From an uncultured Ideonella sp. (lineage in GTDB: Bacteria > Pseudomonadota > Gammaproteobacteria > Burkholderiales > Burkholderiaceae): 29,668 nt of DNA. Below, one piece after another: positions 23,115-29,668 of this stretch. The stretch covers positions 1-29,668 of the forward strand of contig CAMLGG010000037.1 of NCBI GenBank assembly GCA_946479475.1, written 5' to 3'. Both the position numbers and the translations under genes were made by a program. Position 1 is the stretch's first letter. Every line of letters starts with the position of its first letter. The notes beneath the pieces are model-generated. The model saw nothing but the letters and a program-made list of their open reading frames with translations. It ran no database searches and was not told where the DNA came from.

Positions 23115-26100
23115 ATGCGATTGGAATTCCTCGCACGTCATCGACGCGCTCTCTTGGCGCTGGCCGCCGTAGTGGTGCTGGTCCTGCTGCTGGCCTGGCT
23201 GGTGCTGCCCCTGTGGCTGCGCGGATTCGCCGAGACCCAGGCGTCCACCCGCCTGGGACGGCAGGTGACCATCCAGGGCCTGCGGATCAACCCGCTGCGC
23301 CTCGCTGTCGGAATCGACGGCCTGGCCGTGGCCGCCGCCGCGGGGAAGGAAGAGCAGCCGCAGCTGAAGCTCGCGCATGCCGAGATCAACGCAGATCTGC
23401 GCAGCCTTCTTCGCCTGGCACCCGTGATCGAGGGCGTCGAACTGCAGGGTCTCGAGATCCACCTCGCCCGGCTGGCCGAGGGCCGCTACGACGTCGACGA
23501 TGTCATCGATCGCCTGAGGCCAGGCCCGCCTGACCCGAAGTCGGAGCCGGCGCGCTTCGCCCTTTACAACCTGCGCCTGACCGACGGCAGCATCCGTTTC
23601 GATGACCGGCCCAAGGGTCGCGTCCACGAGATGCGGGCGATCCAGCTCGGGTTGCCGTTCCTGTCCAACCTCGAAGACGCGCTCGAAATCCAGGTCGAGC
23701 CTCACCTGGCCTTCCAGCTCGACGGCGCCGCCTTCGACACCGGCGCGCAGGCCACGCCTTTCGCTGCCGAGCGGGCCGGCACGTTCAGCCTGAGGACCGG
23801 CGACATCGATGTCGCCGCATGGTTGCCGTATCTGCCGGCCGATCTGCCCTTGCGGCCGGTGGCCGGACAGGTCGCCCTCGACCTGGAGCTGCAGTTCCGG
23901 ATGCCGCAGAATGCCAGTCCCCAGGTGGGCATCCAGGGTGAGCTGAAGGCCAAGGAAATGCGCCTGGCCGATGCCAAGGGCACCGACTCGGCCCGGCTGA
24001 AAGCCTTGTCCGTCCACCTGGCCGACACCGAGCCGCTGAAGCGCCGAATCGCCTTGGGAGCGGTGGACGTCGAGGGCCTCGAGGTGCTGGCACGGCGAGA
24101 CTCTGCGGGTCGCCTGAACTGGCTGCAGGTCCTGGCTGCCGGGCCTGCGTCCGCGCCGGCCGAGCCTGCGCCGGCAGCCGCCACCCAGGCGTGGCAATTC
24201 AGCCTGGCGCGGCTCGCCTTGCGCGACAGCCGGCTGCAATGGGAGGACGATTCGGTCCGTCCGGCCAGCCGCCTGGGCATGGATGGCGTGCAGATGGAGG
24301 TCGAGAGCCTGGAGTGGCCGCCCCGCGAGGGCGCGCCTGCGCGCCTGAAGGCGCGGGCCAGCCTGTCGAACGGCGGTGTCGCTTCGGTGGCCGGCACGGC
24401 CACTCCGGGCTGGCAGGCCAGCGGAGAGTGGACGGCCGCGGGCGGGCGCATCCAACTGCAGGCCAGTGGCTGGCCACTGGCCTGGGCGACGCCCTACCTG
24501 GCATCCCGCCTCAAGGCGCGGATCGAGGGCCGGCTGGCTTTCGATCTCGCTGCTGTCTGGCAAGGAGCGCCGGGAGAACAGGTGCCGGCGCTGCAACTGG
24601 CGTCCATGCAGGTCGACGACTTCAAGGCCGGCACTGCGGGCGACCGGCAAGCGGCGGTCGGATGGAAGGTGCTCCGGGTGTCCGATGTGACGCTCGATGC
24701 AGCGCAGCGAGGGGTTTCGCTGGGTGAGCTGGCATGGCAGCAGCCCGTGCTGCGCGCCCGCCGCGATGCCGGTGGCCAGATCGACCTGCTTCAGTGGTGG
24801 CAAGCGGCGGAAGACGAGCCGAAGGGGTCCGCGAAGGCCGCCACGGACGAGCAGGTGCCGTGGCACGTGCAACTCAAGAAGGCGGCCGTGAGCGGCGGGC
24901 GCGTGGCCTGGCAGGACGAGTCGGCAGGCGAGGCAGGCACGGCCTCGCTGCAGCTGCAGAGCCTGGCGCTGGAGCTGCGCGATCTCGGATGGCCGGCCGC
25001 CGCCGATGCCAAGGCCAGGGTGCAAGGCAGCGCCCAGGTCTTGTCCGCAGGGGCGTCCGGCGCGGGGCGATTGAGCTGGCAAGGGGTGTTGGGCCAGTCG
25101 CCCTGGTCGTGGCAAGGCACTACCCGCATCCAGCGTTTTACCGTGCAAGCCCAGGCCGCCAATTCGGGCGCCAAGCCTGTAACCATCGCGAGAGCCGAGC
25201 TGGGATGGGTCGGCCAGGTCGCCGCCCGTGCCGAGCGCGCCGGCTTGCGCCTGGCGATGCAGGGCGACGCGCGCGTCGGGAACCTGAGCTTGTACCCACG
25301 CGCCGGCTCCGAAGGGGTACGCGCCGGTGACGAACTGCTGAGCTGGCAGTCGCTGGACCTTCCGAAGCTCAAGGTCGAGCTCGTGCCGGGCCAGGCGCCG
25401 AGGGTCGAGGTGGGAGAGAGCCGCCTCACCGACTTCTACGCCCGGCTGCTCGTGGACGAGGCGGGCCGATTCAATCTGGCCGACTTGAACGCGCACCCTG
25501 TGCCGGCCGAGGCAGAGGCGGCATCCGCCGTGCAGGTCCGTGCGCCGGACACGCCGGCGAGCGCGCCGGCGTTGGAGCTTTCGGTCGGCGGCCTGCAGCT
25601 GGCCAACGGGCGCGTCGACTTCAGCGACCACTTCATCCGTCCGAACTACAGCGCGGCGCTCTCCGACTTGAGCGGCCGTCTCGGGGCCTTCCGCAGCGGC
25701 ACGCGCGAGATGGCGCCACTGGAGCTGCGAGGCCGCGTGGAGAGCACGGCGCAACTCGAGATCCGCGGGGCCGTGAATCCGACGGCCAAGCCGCTCGCCC
25801 TCGACGTGCAGGCGCGGGCGTCGGACCTCGAGCTCGCTCCGCTGTCGCCTTATGCAGGCAAGTACGCCGGCTACGCGATCGAGCGGGGCAAGCTCTCGAT
25901 GGACGTGAGCTACCGCATCGACCCGGATGGGCATCTGGACGCGAAGAACCAGATCGTGCTCAATCAGCTGACCTTCGGCGACCGCATCGAAAGCCCGGAT
26001 GCGACCAAGCTGCCGGTGCTCCTGGCCGTGGCGCTGCTGAAGGACCGCAACGGCGTGATCGACCTGAACCTGCCGATCGGCGGCTCGCTCAACGACCCGG

Positions 26101-26774
26101 AGTTCAGCATCGGCGGTGTCGTCGTCAAGCTGATCGTGAACCTGCTGGCCAAGGCGCTGACTTCCCCCTTCGCGCTGCTTTCCGGTGGCGATGCCGAAGA
26201 CCTCAGCCAGGTCGAGTTCGTGCCGGGCACGGCGCGCCTGGCACCTTCGTCGGCGGCCGTGCTGGACAAGGTGGCACGCTCGCTGGCCGACCGCCCGGGG
26301 CTGAAGATGACGGTGACCGGCACGGCCGATCCGCTGGGCGAGCGCGAGGCGCTCCAGGCCGCCTGGCTCGAGGATCGACTGGCGGCCGAGCGGCGCAAGG
26401 AGGCCTTGCGCGTCGATGCTGCCGCCTCGGCTCCCGCGAGCGCGCCTTCGAGCTGGCCGGCAGAGGAGCGAAGCCGTGTCGTGCGCCGGCTGTATGCCGA
26501 CACGAAGCTGCCTGACAAGCCGCGCAACGTTCTGGGGCTGGCCAAGGACATCCCGACGGCGGAGATGGAGGCCCTGCTGCGCGCTTCCTACCAGGTCAAC
26601 ACCGACAATGCCCGCGAGCTGGCCCTTCAGCGCGGGCTCGCGGTGCGCGATGCCCTGATCGCGAAGGGCCTGCCCAGCGAGCGCCTGTTCCTGGCCGCGC
26701 CCAGGCTGCGCGCGTCGGGCGAAGAAGAGGGGCATTGGGCTCCGCGCGTCCAGCTCAGTCTCGCCATGCCTTGA
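23115..26774 (+). CDS. Large AsmA-like DUF748 inner-membrane protein with OmpA-like C-terminus
   Basis: A 1219-residue protein starting at ATG 23115 (MRLEFLARHRRALL). A single N-terminal membrane helix (about 11-35) is followed by a very long, repetitive beta-rich periplasmic region, as in AsmA/YhdP-like proteins that bridge the periplasm and are implicated in phospholipid transport. Family-typical segments are LGRQVTIQGLRINPLRLAV, VELQGLEIHLARLAEGRYDV and, near residue 870, a second DUF748 region LSGRLGAFRSGTREMAPLEL. The stretch from DRIESPDATKLPVLLAVALL through PIGGSLNDPEFSIGG is the strongly conserved end of the domain. Residues about 1035-1219 look OmpA-like (EFVPGTARLAPSSAAVLDKV). No ribosome binding site is evident before the ATG. 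msrA follows after 11 bases. Confidence 0.9.
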   Translation: MRLEFLARHRRALLALAAVVVLVLLLAWLVLPLWLRGFAETQASTRLGRQVTIQGLRINPLRLAVGIDGLAVAAAAGKEEQPQLKLAHAEINADLRSLLRLAPVIEGVELQGLEIHLARLAEGRYDVDDVIDRLRPGPPDPKSEPARFALYNLRLTDGSIRFDDRPKGRVHEMRAIQLGLPFLSNLEDALEIQVEPHLAFQLDGAAFDTGAQATPFAAERAGTFSLRTGDIDVAAWLPYLPADLPLRPVAGQVALDLELQFRMPQNASPQVGIQGELKAKEMRLADAKGTDSARLKALSVHLADTEPLKRRIALGAVDVEGLEVLARRDSAGRLNWLQVLAAGPASAPAEPAPAAATQAWQFSLARLALRDSRLQWEDDSVRPASRLGMDGVQMEVESLEWPPREGAPARLKARASLSNGGVASVAGTATPGWQASGEWTAAGGRIQLQASGWPLAWATPYLASRLKARIEGRLAFDLAAVWQGAPGEQVPALQLASMQVDDFKAGTAGDRQAAVGWKVLRVSDVTLDAAQRGVSLGELAWQQPVLRARRDAGGQIDLLQWWQAAEDEPKGSAKAATDEQVPWHVQLKKAAVSGGRVAWQDESAGEAGTASLQLQSLALELRDLGWPAAADAKARVQGSAQVLSAGASGAGRLSWQGVLGQSPWSWQGTTRIQRFTVQAQAANSGAKPVTIARAELGWVGQVAARAERAGLRLAMQGDARVGNLSLYPRAGSEGVRAGDELLSWQSLDLPKLKVELVPGQAPRVEVGESRLTDFYARLLVDEAGRFNLADLNAHPVPAEAEAASAVQVRAPDTPASAPALELSVGGLQLANGRVDFSDHFIRPNYSAALSDLSGRLGAFRSGTREMAPLELRGRVESTAQLEIRGAVNPTAKPLALDVQARASDLELAPLSPYAGKYAGYAIERGKLSMDVSYRIDPDGHLDAKNQIVLNQLTFGDRIESPDATKLPVLLAVALLKDRNGVIDLNLPIGGSLNDPEFSIGGVVVKLIVNLLAKALTSPFALLSGGDAEDLSQVEFVPGTARLAPSSAAVLDKVARSLADRPGLKMTVTGTADPLGEREALQAAWLEDRLAAERRKEALRVDAAASAPASAPSSWPAEERSRVVRRLYADTKLPDKPRNVLGLAKDIPTAEMEALLRASYQVNTDNARELALQRGLAVRDALIAKGLPSERLFLAAPRLRASGEEEGHWAPRVQLSLAMP

Positions 26775-26785
26775 GGAGCTTCGTC

Positions 26786-27325
26786 ATGGATCCACACCCC
26801 ACACAGACCATCACCCTGGCCGGCGGCTGCTTCTGGTGCCTCGAGGCCGTCTACGAGCAGGTTCGCGGGGTTGTCTCGGTCGAATCCGGCTACAGCAACG
26901 GGCAGGCCCTGAACCCCGGCTATGAAGAGGTCTGCCGTGGTGACACCGGCCACGCCGAGGTCGTGAGGATCGAGTTCGATCCCGCGCAGGTCAGCCTGCG
27001 CGAACTGCTCGAGGTCTTCTTCACCATCCATGACCCGACCACCCGCAACCGGCAGGGCAACGACGTGGGCCCGCAGTACCGCTCGGGCATCTACACCCAC
27101 GACGAAGCGCAGGCCGCGGTGGCGAGGGAAGTGCTGACCGAAGTGAACGAGGCCACCGGCGGCCGGGCCGTCACCGAGCTGGAGCCGGTGCGCAACTACT
27201 GGCGTGCCGAGGACTACCACCAGCACTACTTCGCCCGGCATCCCGGGCAAGGCTATTGCGCCTTCGTGGTGGCCCCGAAGGTCGAGAAGTTCCGCCACGG
27301 CTTTGCCCGGCTGATGAACGGTTAG
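26786..27325 (+). CDS. msrA: Peptide methionine-S-sulfoxide reductase
   Basis: A 179-residue MsrA, starting at ATG 26786 after a GAGGAG ribosome binding site. The active site is GGCFWCLE, with catalytic Cys15 and a second cysteine at 18. Other family regions are ESGYSNG, GDTGHAEVV, FFTIHDPTTRNRQGNDVGPQ and YRSGIY. A C-terminal resolving-type cysteine is in HPGQGYCAFVV. It repairs methionine S-sulfoxide in proteins using thioredoxin. There is no signal peptide, so it should be cytoplasmic. It is 11 bases downstream of the DUF748 gene and likely co-transcribed. Confidence 0.96.
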   Translation: MDPHPTQTITLAGGCFWCLEAVYEQVRGVVSVESGYSNGQALNPGYEEVCRGDTGHAEVVRIEFDPAQVSLRELLEVFFTIHDPTTRNRQGNDVGPQYRSGIYTHDEAQAAVAREVLTEVNEATGGRAVTELEPVRNYWRAEDYHQHYFARHPGQGYCAFVVAPKVEKFRHGFARLMNG

Positions 27326-27342
27326 GCCGGGCGGCGCCGCAC

Positions 27343-27978
27343 TCAGGGCGCGAGGCGTTCCCGCAGCCACTGCCCCTCGACGAGGCGATAGCTGAGGCGG
27401 TCGTGCAGGCGCGACTTGCGGCCTTGCCAGAATTCCCAGCGATCAGGCAGGAGGCGGTAGCCGCCCCAGTGCACCGGGCGCGGTGGGTTCAAGCCGTGCT
27501 GGGCCGCGGCCTTCGCGGCGTTGGCCACCAATACGGCACGTGAGGCGATCACCTGGCTTTGCGGTGAAGCCCACGCGCCCAGGCGCGAATCGAGCGGGCG
27601 CGAGCGGAAGTAGGCATCCGACTCTTCGGCACTGACCTTCTCGACCCGGCCTTCGATGCGCACCACGCGCTCGAGCTCCACCCAATGGAACTGCAAGGCG
27701 GCATGGGGATTGCCCGCGAGCTCGCGGCCCTTGCGGCTCTCGTAGTTCGTGTACCAGACGATGCCCCGCTCGTCGAAGCCCTTGATGAGGACCACGCGGG
27801 TGGAGGGCCGCCCATCGGGGCCCACGGTCGCCACCGTCATCGCGTTCGGTTCGGGCAGCTTGGCGGAGATGGCCTGCTCCAGCCAGTCCGCGAACTGTCG
27901 CCAGGGTTCGGCGGCGGAGCTCGACTCGTCGAGTTCCGCCCTTTCGTAGCTCTTTCGCAGGGAAGCCAGGTCGTCCAT
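27343..27978 (-). CDS. pdxH: Pyridoxamine/pyridoxine 5'-phosphate oxidase
   Basis: A 211-residue PdxH that uses FMN to make pyridoxal 5'-phosphate. Landmarks are [20 protein letters not shown] (FMN/substrate binding), [40 protein letters not shown] and the C-terminal signature [17 protein letters not shown]. Start ATG 27978 fits the family. There is no ribosome binding site before it; a TACACT -10-like hexamer ends seven bases upstream (27991-27986), which would place the transcript start at or next to the ATG, so this gene may be leaderless. It converges on msrA with a 17-base gap. Confidence 0.95.
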   Translation of the reverse strand: MDDLASLRKSYERAELDESSSAAEPWRQFADWLEQAISAKLPEPNAMTVATVGPDGRPSTRVVLIKGFDERGIVWYTNYESRKGRELAGNPHAALQFHWVELERVVRIEGRVEKVSAEESDAYFRSRPLDSRLGAWASPQSQVIASRAVLVANAAKAAAQHGLNPPRPVHWGGYRLLPDRWEFWQGRKSRLHDRLSYRLVEGQWLRERLAP

Positions 27979-28118
27979 GGCGGCCAGTGTAGGGGCTAGG
28001 CCTTAGGTGATCGTCCCACTGGAACCTATGGCCCATCGCTCCCATCCTAGCCGCATCATCCACGACAAGCTCTGTTGGGCGGGGCGCCCAAGCCCCGAGG
28101 GACGGTCCGAGAAACATC

Positions 28119-28745
28119 ATGAGAACGCCACCGACCATCATCGTGCTCGGCGCCGGGCGCGGCAGCCGATACACGGGACCTCGCCACAAGCTGGCCGAGT
28201 CGCTGGGCGCAGACAGCGTCCTCAAGAGGACGGTGAGCAATGCGCTGGCCAGCGGACTGCCCGTGCTGGTGGTCACGACGCCCCCCTTCGTCGCGGACGT
28301 GGCCGACCTGGTCGCGCGGCGCGACATCGTGGTGCTCGGCGAGGCCAACGGCCTCGCACTGGGCGGCATGGGCGATTCGATCGCGGCGGGTGTCGCGGCG
28401 CGGCCGGGAGCCGGCGGCTGGCTGGTGATGCCGGCCGACATGCCGCTGGCCAAGCCTTCGACGATGGCCGCGGTGGCAGCGGCGCTGGGGACTCATCCCG
28501 TGGCCTATGCGCAGTACCGCGGGCGTCGCGGCCATCCGGTGGGTTTCGGGGCCGAGCTGTTCTCCGAGCTCGTGCGCTTAAGCGGTGACGAAGGTGCGCG
28601 CCGCGTCCTGGCCCGCTATCCCGGGCAGGCGGTGGAGCTGGACGACGCCGGGGTCCTGCTCGACATGGACACCGAGGCAGACTTCGCCAGCCTGCGCGCC
28701 CACATGGCGGCCGCCGAAGGCGCGGCTTCGTCAGCGAGGCGCTGA
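28119..28745 (+). CDS. MobA/MocA-like nucleotidyltransferase
   Basis: A 208-residue NTP-transferase of the MobA/MocA type. The N-terminus has the nucleotide-binding signature LGAGRGSRYTGPRHKL (10-24), and the metal-binding aspartate is in MPADMPLAK (Asp107). The motif RGRRGHPVGF (about 128-138) is typical of MocA/CoxI-like enzymes that transfer CMP or GMP to molybdopterin. No xanthine dehydrogenase, CO dehydrogenase or XdhC gene is visible nearby, so its target cofactor is uncertain. It is monocistronic, convergent with chaC, and ends in a hairpin. The start ATG 28119 has only a weak ribosome binding site. Confidence 0.8.
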   Translation: MRTPPTIIVLGAGRGSRYTGPRHKLAESLGADSVLKRTVSNALASGLPVLVVTTPPFVADVADLVARRDIVVLGEANGLALGGMGDSIAAGVAARPGAGGWLVMPADMPLAKPSTMAAVAAALGTHPVAYAQYRGRRGHPVGFGAELFSELVRLSGDEGARRVLARYPGQAVELDDAGVLLDMDTEADFASLRAHMAAAEGAASSARR

Positions 28746-28752
28746 GCGCCTC
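28736..28752. terminator. Hairpin between convergent nucleotidyltransferase and chaC genes
   Basis: GAGGCGC (28736-28742) and GCGCCTC (28746-28752) form a perfect 7-bp stem around TGA, which is the nucleotidyltransferase stop codon. It can act on both strands. There is no long U-tract. Confidence 0.5.
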
Positions 28753-28761
28753 GACCTTGGT

Positions 28762-29349
28762 TCAATCGCCCGCCAGGCGCATCAGCCGTTCGACTTCCCG
28801 ATCGCGGATGCCCCGGCGACGCAGTTCCAGGGCGGTTTCACGCAGGTAATCCAGCGTGCTGCCGTAGCGGCCCCGGGCGTGCGCGAGGATGTGCAGCATC
28901 TGGGTGTCCGCCAGGCGGCCGGTGTGGCCCGGGCTGCTGCGATGCAAGGTGAAGGCAAGGGCCTGCACCGGGCCGCGTGGAGTGCGGCATGACAGCCATC
29001 GCGGGTCGTACACGCCGGTCGGCATTTCGCGCAGCCAGAGCTGTCGCAGCTCGGACTCTGCGCGCGCCGCCGGGACGCGGAACACGGCCCCGTGGCAGGA
29101 GCCTCCCGCCATCAGCGCGAACACGAGACCGGGCTGCGTCGGCGTGCCGCGGTTGACGCGGGATCGCATGCGAAATGCCCTGTGCCAGCCATGGACCTGT
29201 GCCGGCCACTCCGCATCCGCCTCGAACTCCCGCCGCCACAGCAGCGAGCCATAGCCGAAGATCCACAAGGGAGCGTCGCCGCCCCACTCGTGCAAGGTGC
29301 GCTCGAGCAGGGGGACCGGATCACGCAGGGTGAGCAACTCATGCTCCAT
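28762..29349 (-). CDS. chaC: ChaC-type glutathione-specific gamma-glutamylcyclotransferase
   Basis: A 195-residue ChaC-family enzyme expected to split glutathione into 5-oxoproline and Cys-Gly. The N-terminal substrate-binding loop is WIFGYGSLLWR (29-39), and the catalytic glutamate is Glu108 in LREMPTGVYDPRW. Further family segments are VHGWHRAFRMRS, TPTQPGLVFAL and the late LAHARGRYGSTLDYL. Length matches the family. It is transcribed away from edd and shares a 105-base intergenic region with it. Confidence 0.92.
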   Translation of the reverse strand: MEHELLTLRDPVPLLERTLHEWGGDAPLWIFGYGSLLWRREFEADAEWPAQVHGWHRAFRMRSRVNRGTPTQPGLVFALMAGGSCHGAVFRVPAARAESELRQLWLREMPTGVYDPRWLSCRTPRGPVQALAFTLHRSSPGHTGRLADTQMLHILAHARGRYGSTLDYLRETALELRRRGIRDREVERLMRLAGD

Positions 29350-29393
29350 GACGGAAATCTAGCTCAGCCGGCACAGGCATTGCCGCATCCGGT

Positions 29394-29422
29394 TTGACGC
29401 TGTAACCGAGTTACCTAATAAT
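29394..29422 (+). promoter_or_regulatory. Sigma70-type promoter of edd
   Basis: TTGACG (29394-29399) and AATAAT (29417-29422) are spaced by 17 bases, each matching consensus at five of six positions. The transcript would start near 29429, about 26 bases before the edd ATG. The HexR-like operator lies between the two hexamers. Confidence 0.7.
29401..29415 (+). promoter_or_regulatory. HexR-like operator in the edd promoter
   Basis: TGTAACCGAGTTACC is a near-perfect palindrome (GTAAC/GTTAC arms around CGA) resembling the HexR consensus TGTAR-N5-YTACA. It sits inside the promoter spacer, a repression position. A second GAGTTAC copy with a following A occurs at 29431-29438, about 23 bases downstream. 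HexR responds to 2-keto-3-deoxy-6-phosphogluconate, the product formed by Edd. Confidence 0.65.
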
Positions 29423-29454
29423 CCGAACCAGAGTTACATCACCATCTGCGTGCC

Positions 29455-29668
29455 ATGAAACCACTGCACAACGTCCTGGCCGAGGTCACGGCCCGAATCC
29501 GCGAACGCAGCGCGCCGCACAGGCAGGCCTACCTGGCGCGTGTCGATGCCCTGCGGCGCCGTCCGCGGGGGGCCGACCGGATGGGCTGCGCCAACGTCGC
29601 CCATGCCTTCGCGGCGCTGCCGGGTGAGGACAAGCTGCGCATCGTCGCGCAGAAGGCCCCCAACATCG
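29455..29668 (+). CDS. edd: 6-phosphogluconate dehydratase, 5' end only
   Basis: The first 71 codons of a gene running off the window. The translation begins MKPLHNVLAEVTARIRERS, then HRQAYLARVDALRRR and MGCANVAHAFAALPGEDKLR. This matches the N-terminus of Edd (E. coli has LACGNLAHGFAA followed by EDK at the same place) better than that of dihydroxy-acid dehydratase. Edd converts 6-phosphogluconate to 2-keto-3-deoxy-6-phosphogluconate in the Entner-Doudoroff pathway using an iron-sulfur cluster. The start ATG 29455 has no strong ribosome binding site. The promoter and a HexR-like site just upstream support the identification. Confidence 0.85.
   Translation, partial: MKPLHNVLAEVTARIRERSAPHRQAYLARVDALRRRPRGADRMGCANVAHAFAALPGEDKLRIVAQKAPNI

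Noticed and set aside
23106..26735. A 1209-codon open frame on the minus strand opposite the DUF748 gene
   Set aside because: It is a mirror of the coding strand in a GC-rich gene. The product is His/Gln/Arg-rich with no recognisable domain.
27326..27342. Palindrome GCGGCGCCGC between msrA and pdxH as a terminator
   Set aside because: It is a 10-base perfect palindrome without a loop or U-tract, so a stable terminator hairpin is not possible.

Overview
This is a high-GC chromosomal segment from a betaproteobacterium. It most resembles the order Burkholderiales, Rubrivivax/Leptothrix/Ideonella-like. That placement is inferred from gene content and order (glyA-nrdR, then a minor-pilin cluster, then the rib genes, nusB and an aminotransferase), codon bias and protein sequences, not from a database search. 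I see no insertion sequence, prophage, CRISPR array, tRNA or rRNA. It is mostly core chromosome, with a few genuinely interesting regulatory and degenerate elements.

Layout. (a) 1-1478, plus strand: the 3' part of a bufferin-type copper RiPP locus (end of a DUF692/MNIO enzyme, a DUF2063 partner, a DoxX membrane protein). (b) 10461-1453, minus strand: a long co-oriented block of ribD (broken by an in-frame stop), ribBA with a degenerate GTP cyclohydrolase II half, ribH, nusB, a class I/II aminotransferase, a membrane Ser/Thr kinase, a TssQ-like lipoprotein, ybgC, tolQ, tolR and tolA. Many neighbours overlap by a few bases. tolB and pal do not follow tolA, and ribE (riboflavin synthase) is not between ribD and ribBA. 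(c) 10697-18068, plus strand: a complete minor-pilin/adhesin operon for type IV pili (two fimT/gspH-like genes, pilV, pilW, pilX, pilY1, pilE), closed by a hairpin. (d) 20038-18099, minus strand: a ZTP (pfl) riboswitch, then glyA and nrdR. (e) 21224-20083, minus strand: a promoter, a long leader and a membrane-anchored lytic transglycosylase. (f) 21258-27325, plus strand: ubiD, a strongly structured 200-base intergenic RNA candidate ending in a terminator, a very large AsmA-like DUF748 protein, and msrA. (g) 27343-29349: pdxH (minus), a MobA/MocA-like nucleotidyltransferase (plus) and chaC (minus). (h) 29394-29668: a sigma70-type promoter with a HexR-like operator, then the start of edd (Entner-Doudoroff dehydratase).

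How the parts work together. The Tol genes build the proton-motive-force-driven envelope machine, but its periplasmic and outer-membrane partners must be encoded elsewhere. The rib genes would supply lumazine and flavin precursors, yet ribD appears interrupted by TAA inside its zinc-binding deaminase domain; this is the most consequential anomaly. The pilin operon supplies the priming complex and PilY1 tip adhesin. glyA makes one-carbon units and is placed under ZTP control, which signals 10-formyl-tetrahydrofolate shortage. Here the output seems to be translational, because an 11-bp stem covers the glyA ribosome binding site.

No wholly new multi-gene system is evident. The best candidates for undescribed biology are the structured RNA at about 22818-23019, the leader of the lytic transglycosylase at 20998-21194, and the broken or recoded ribD.
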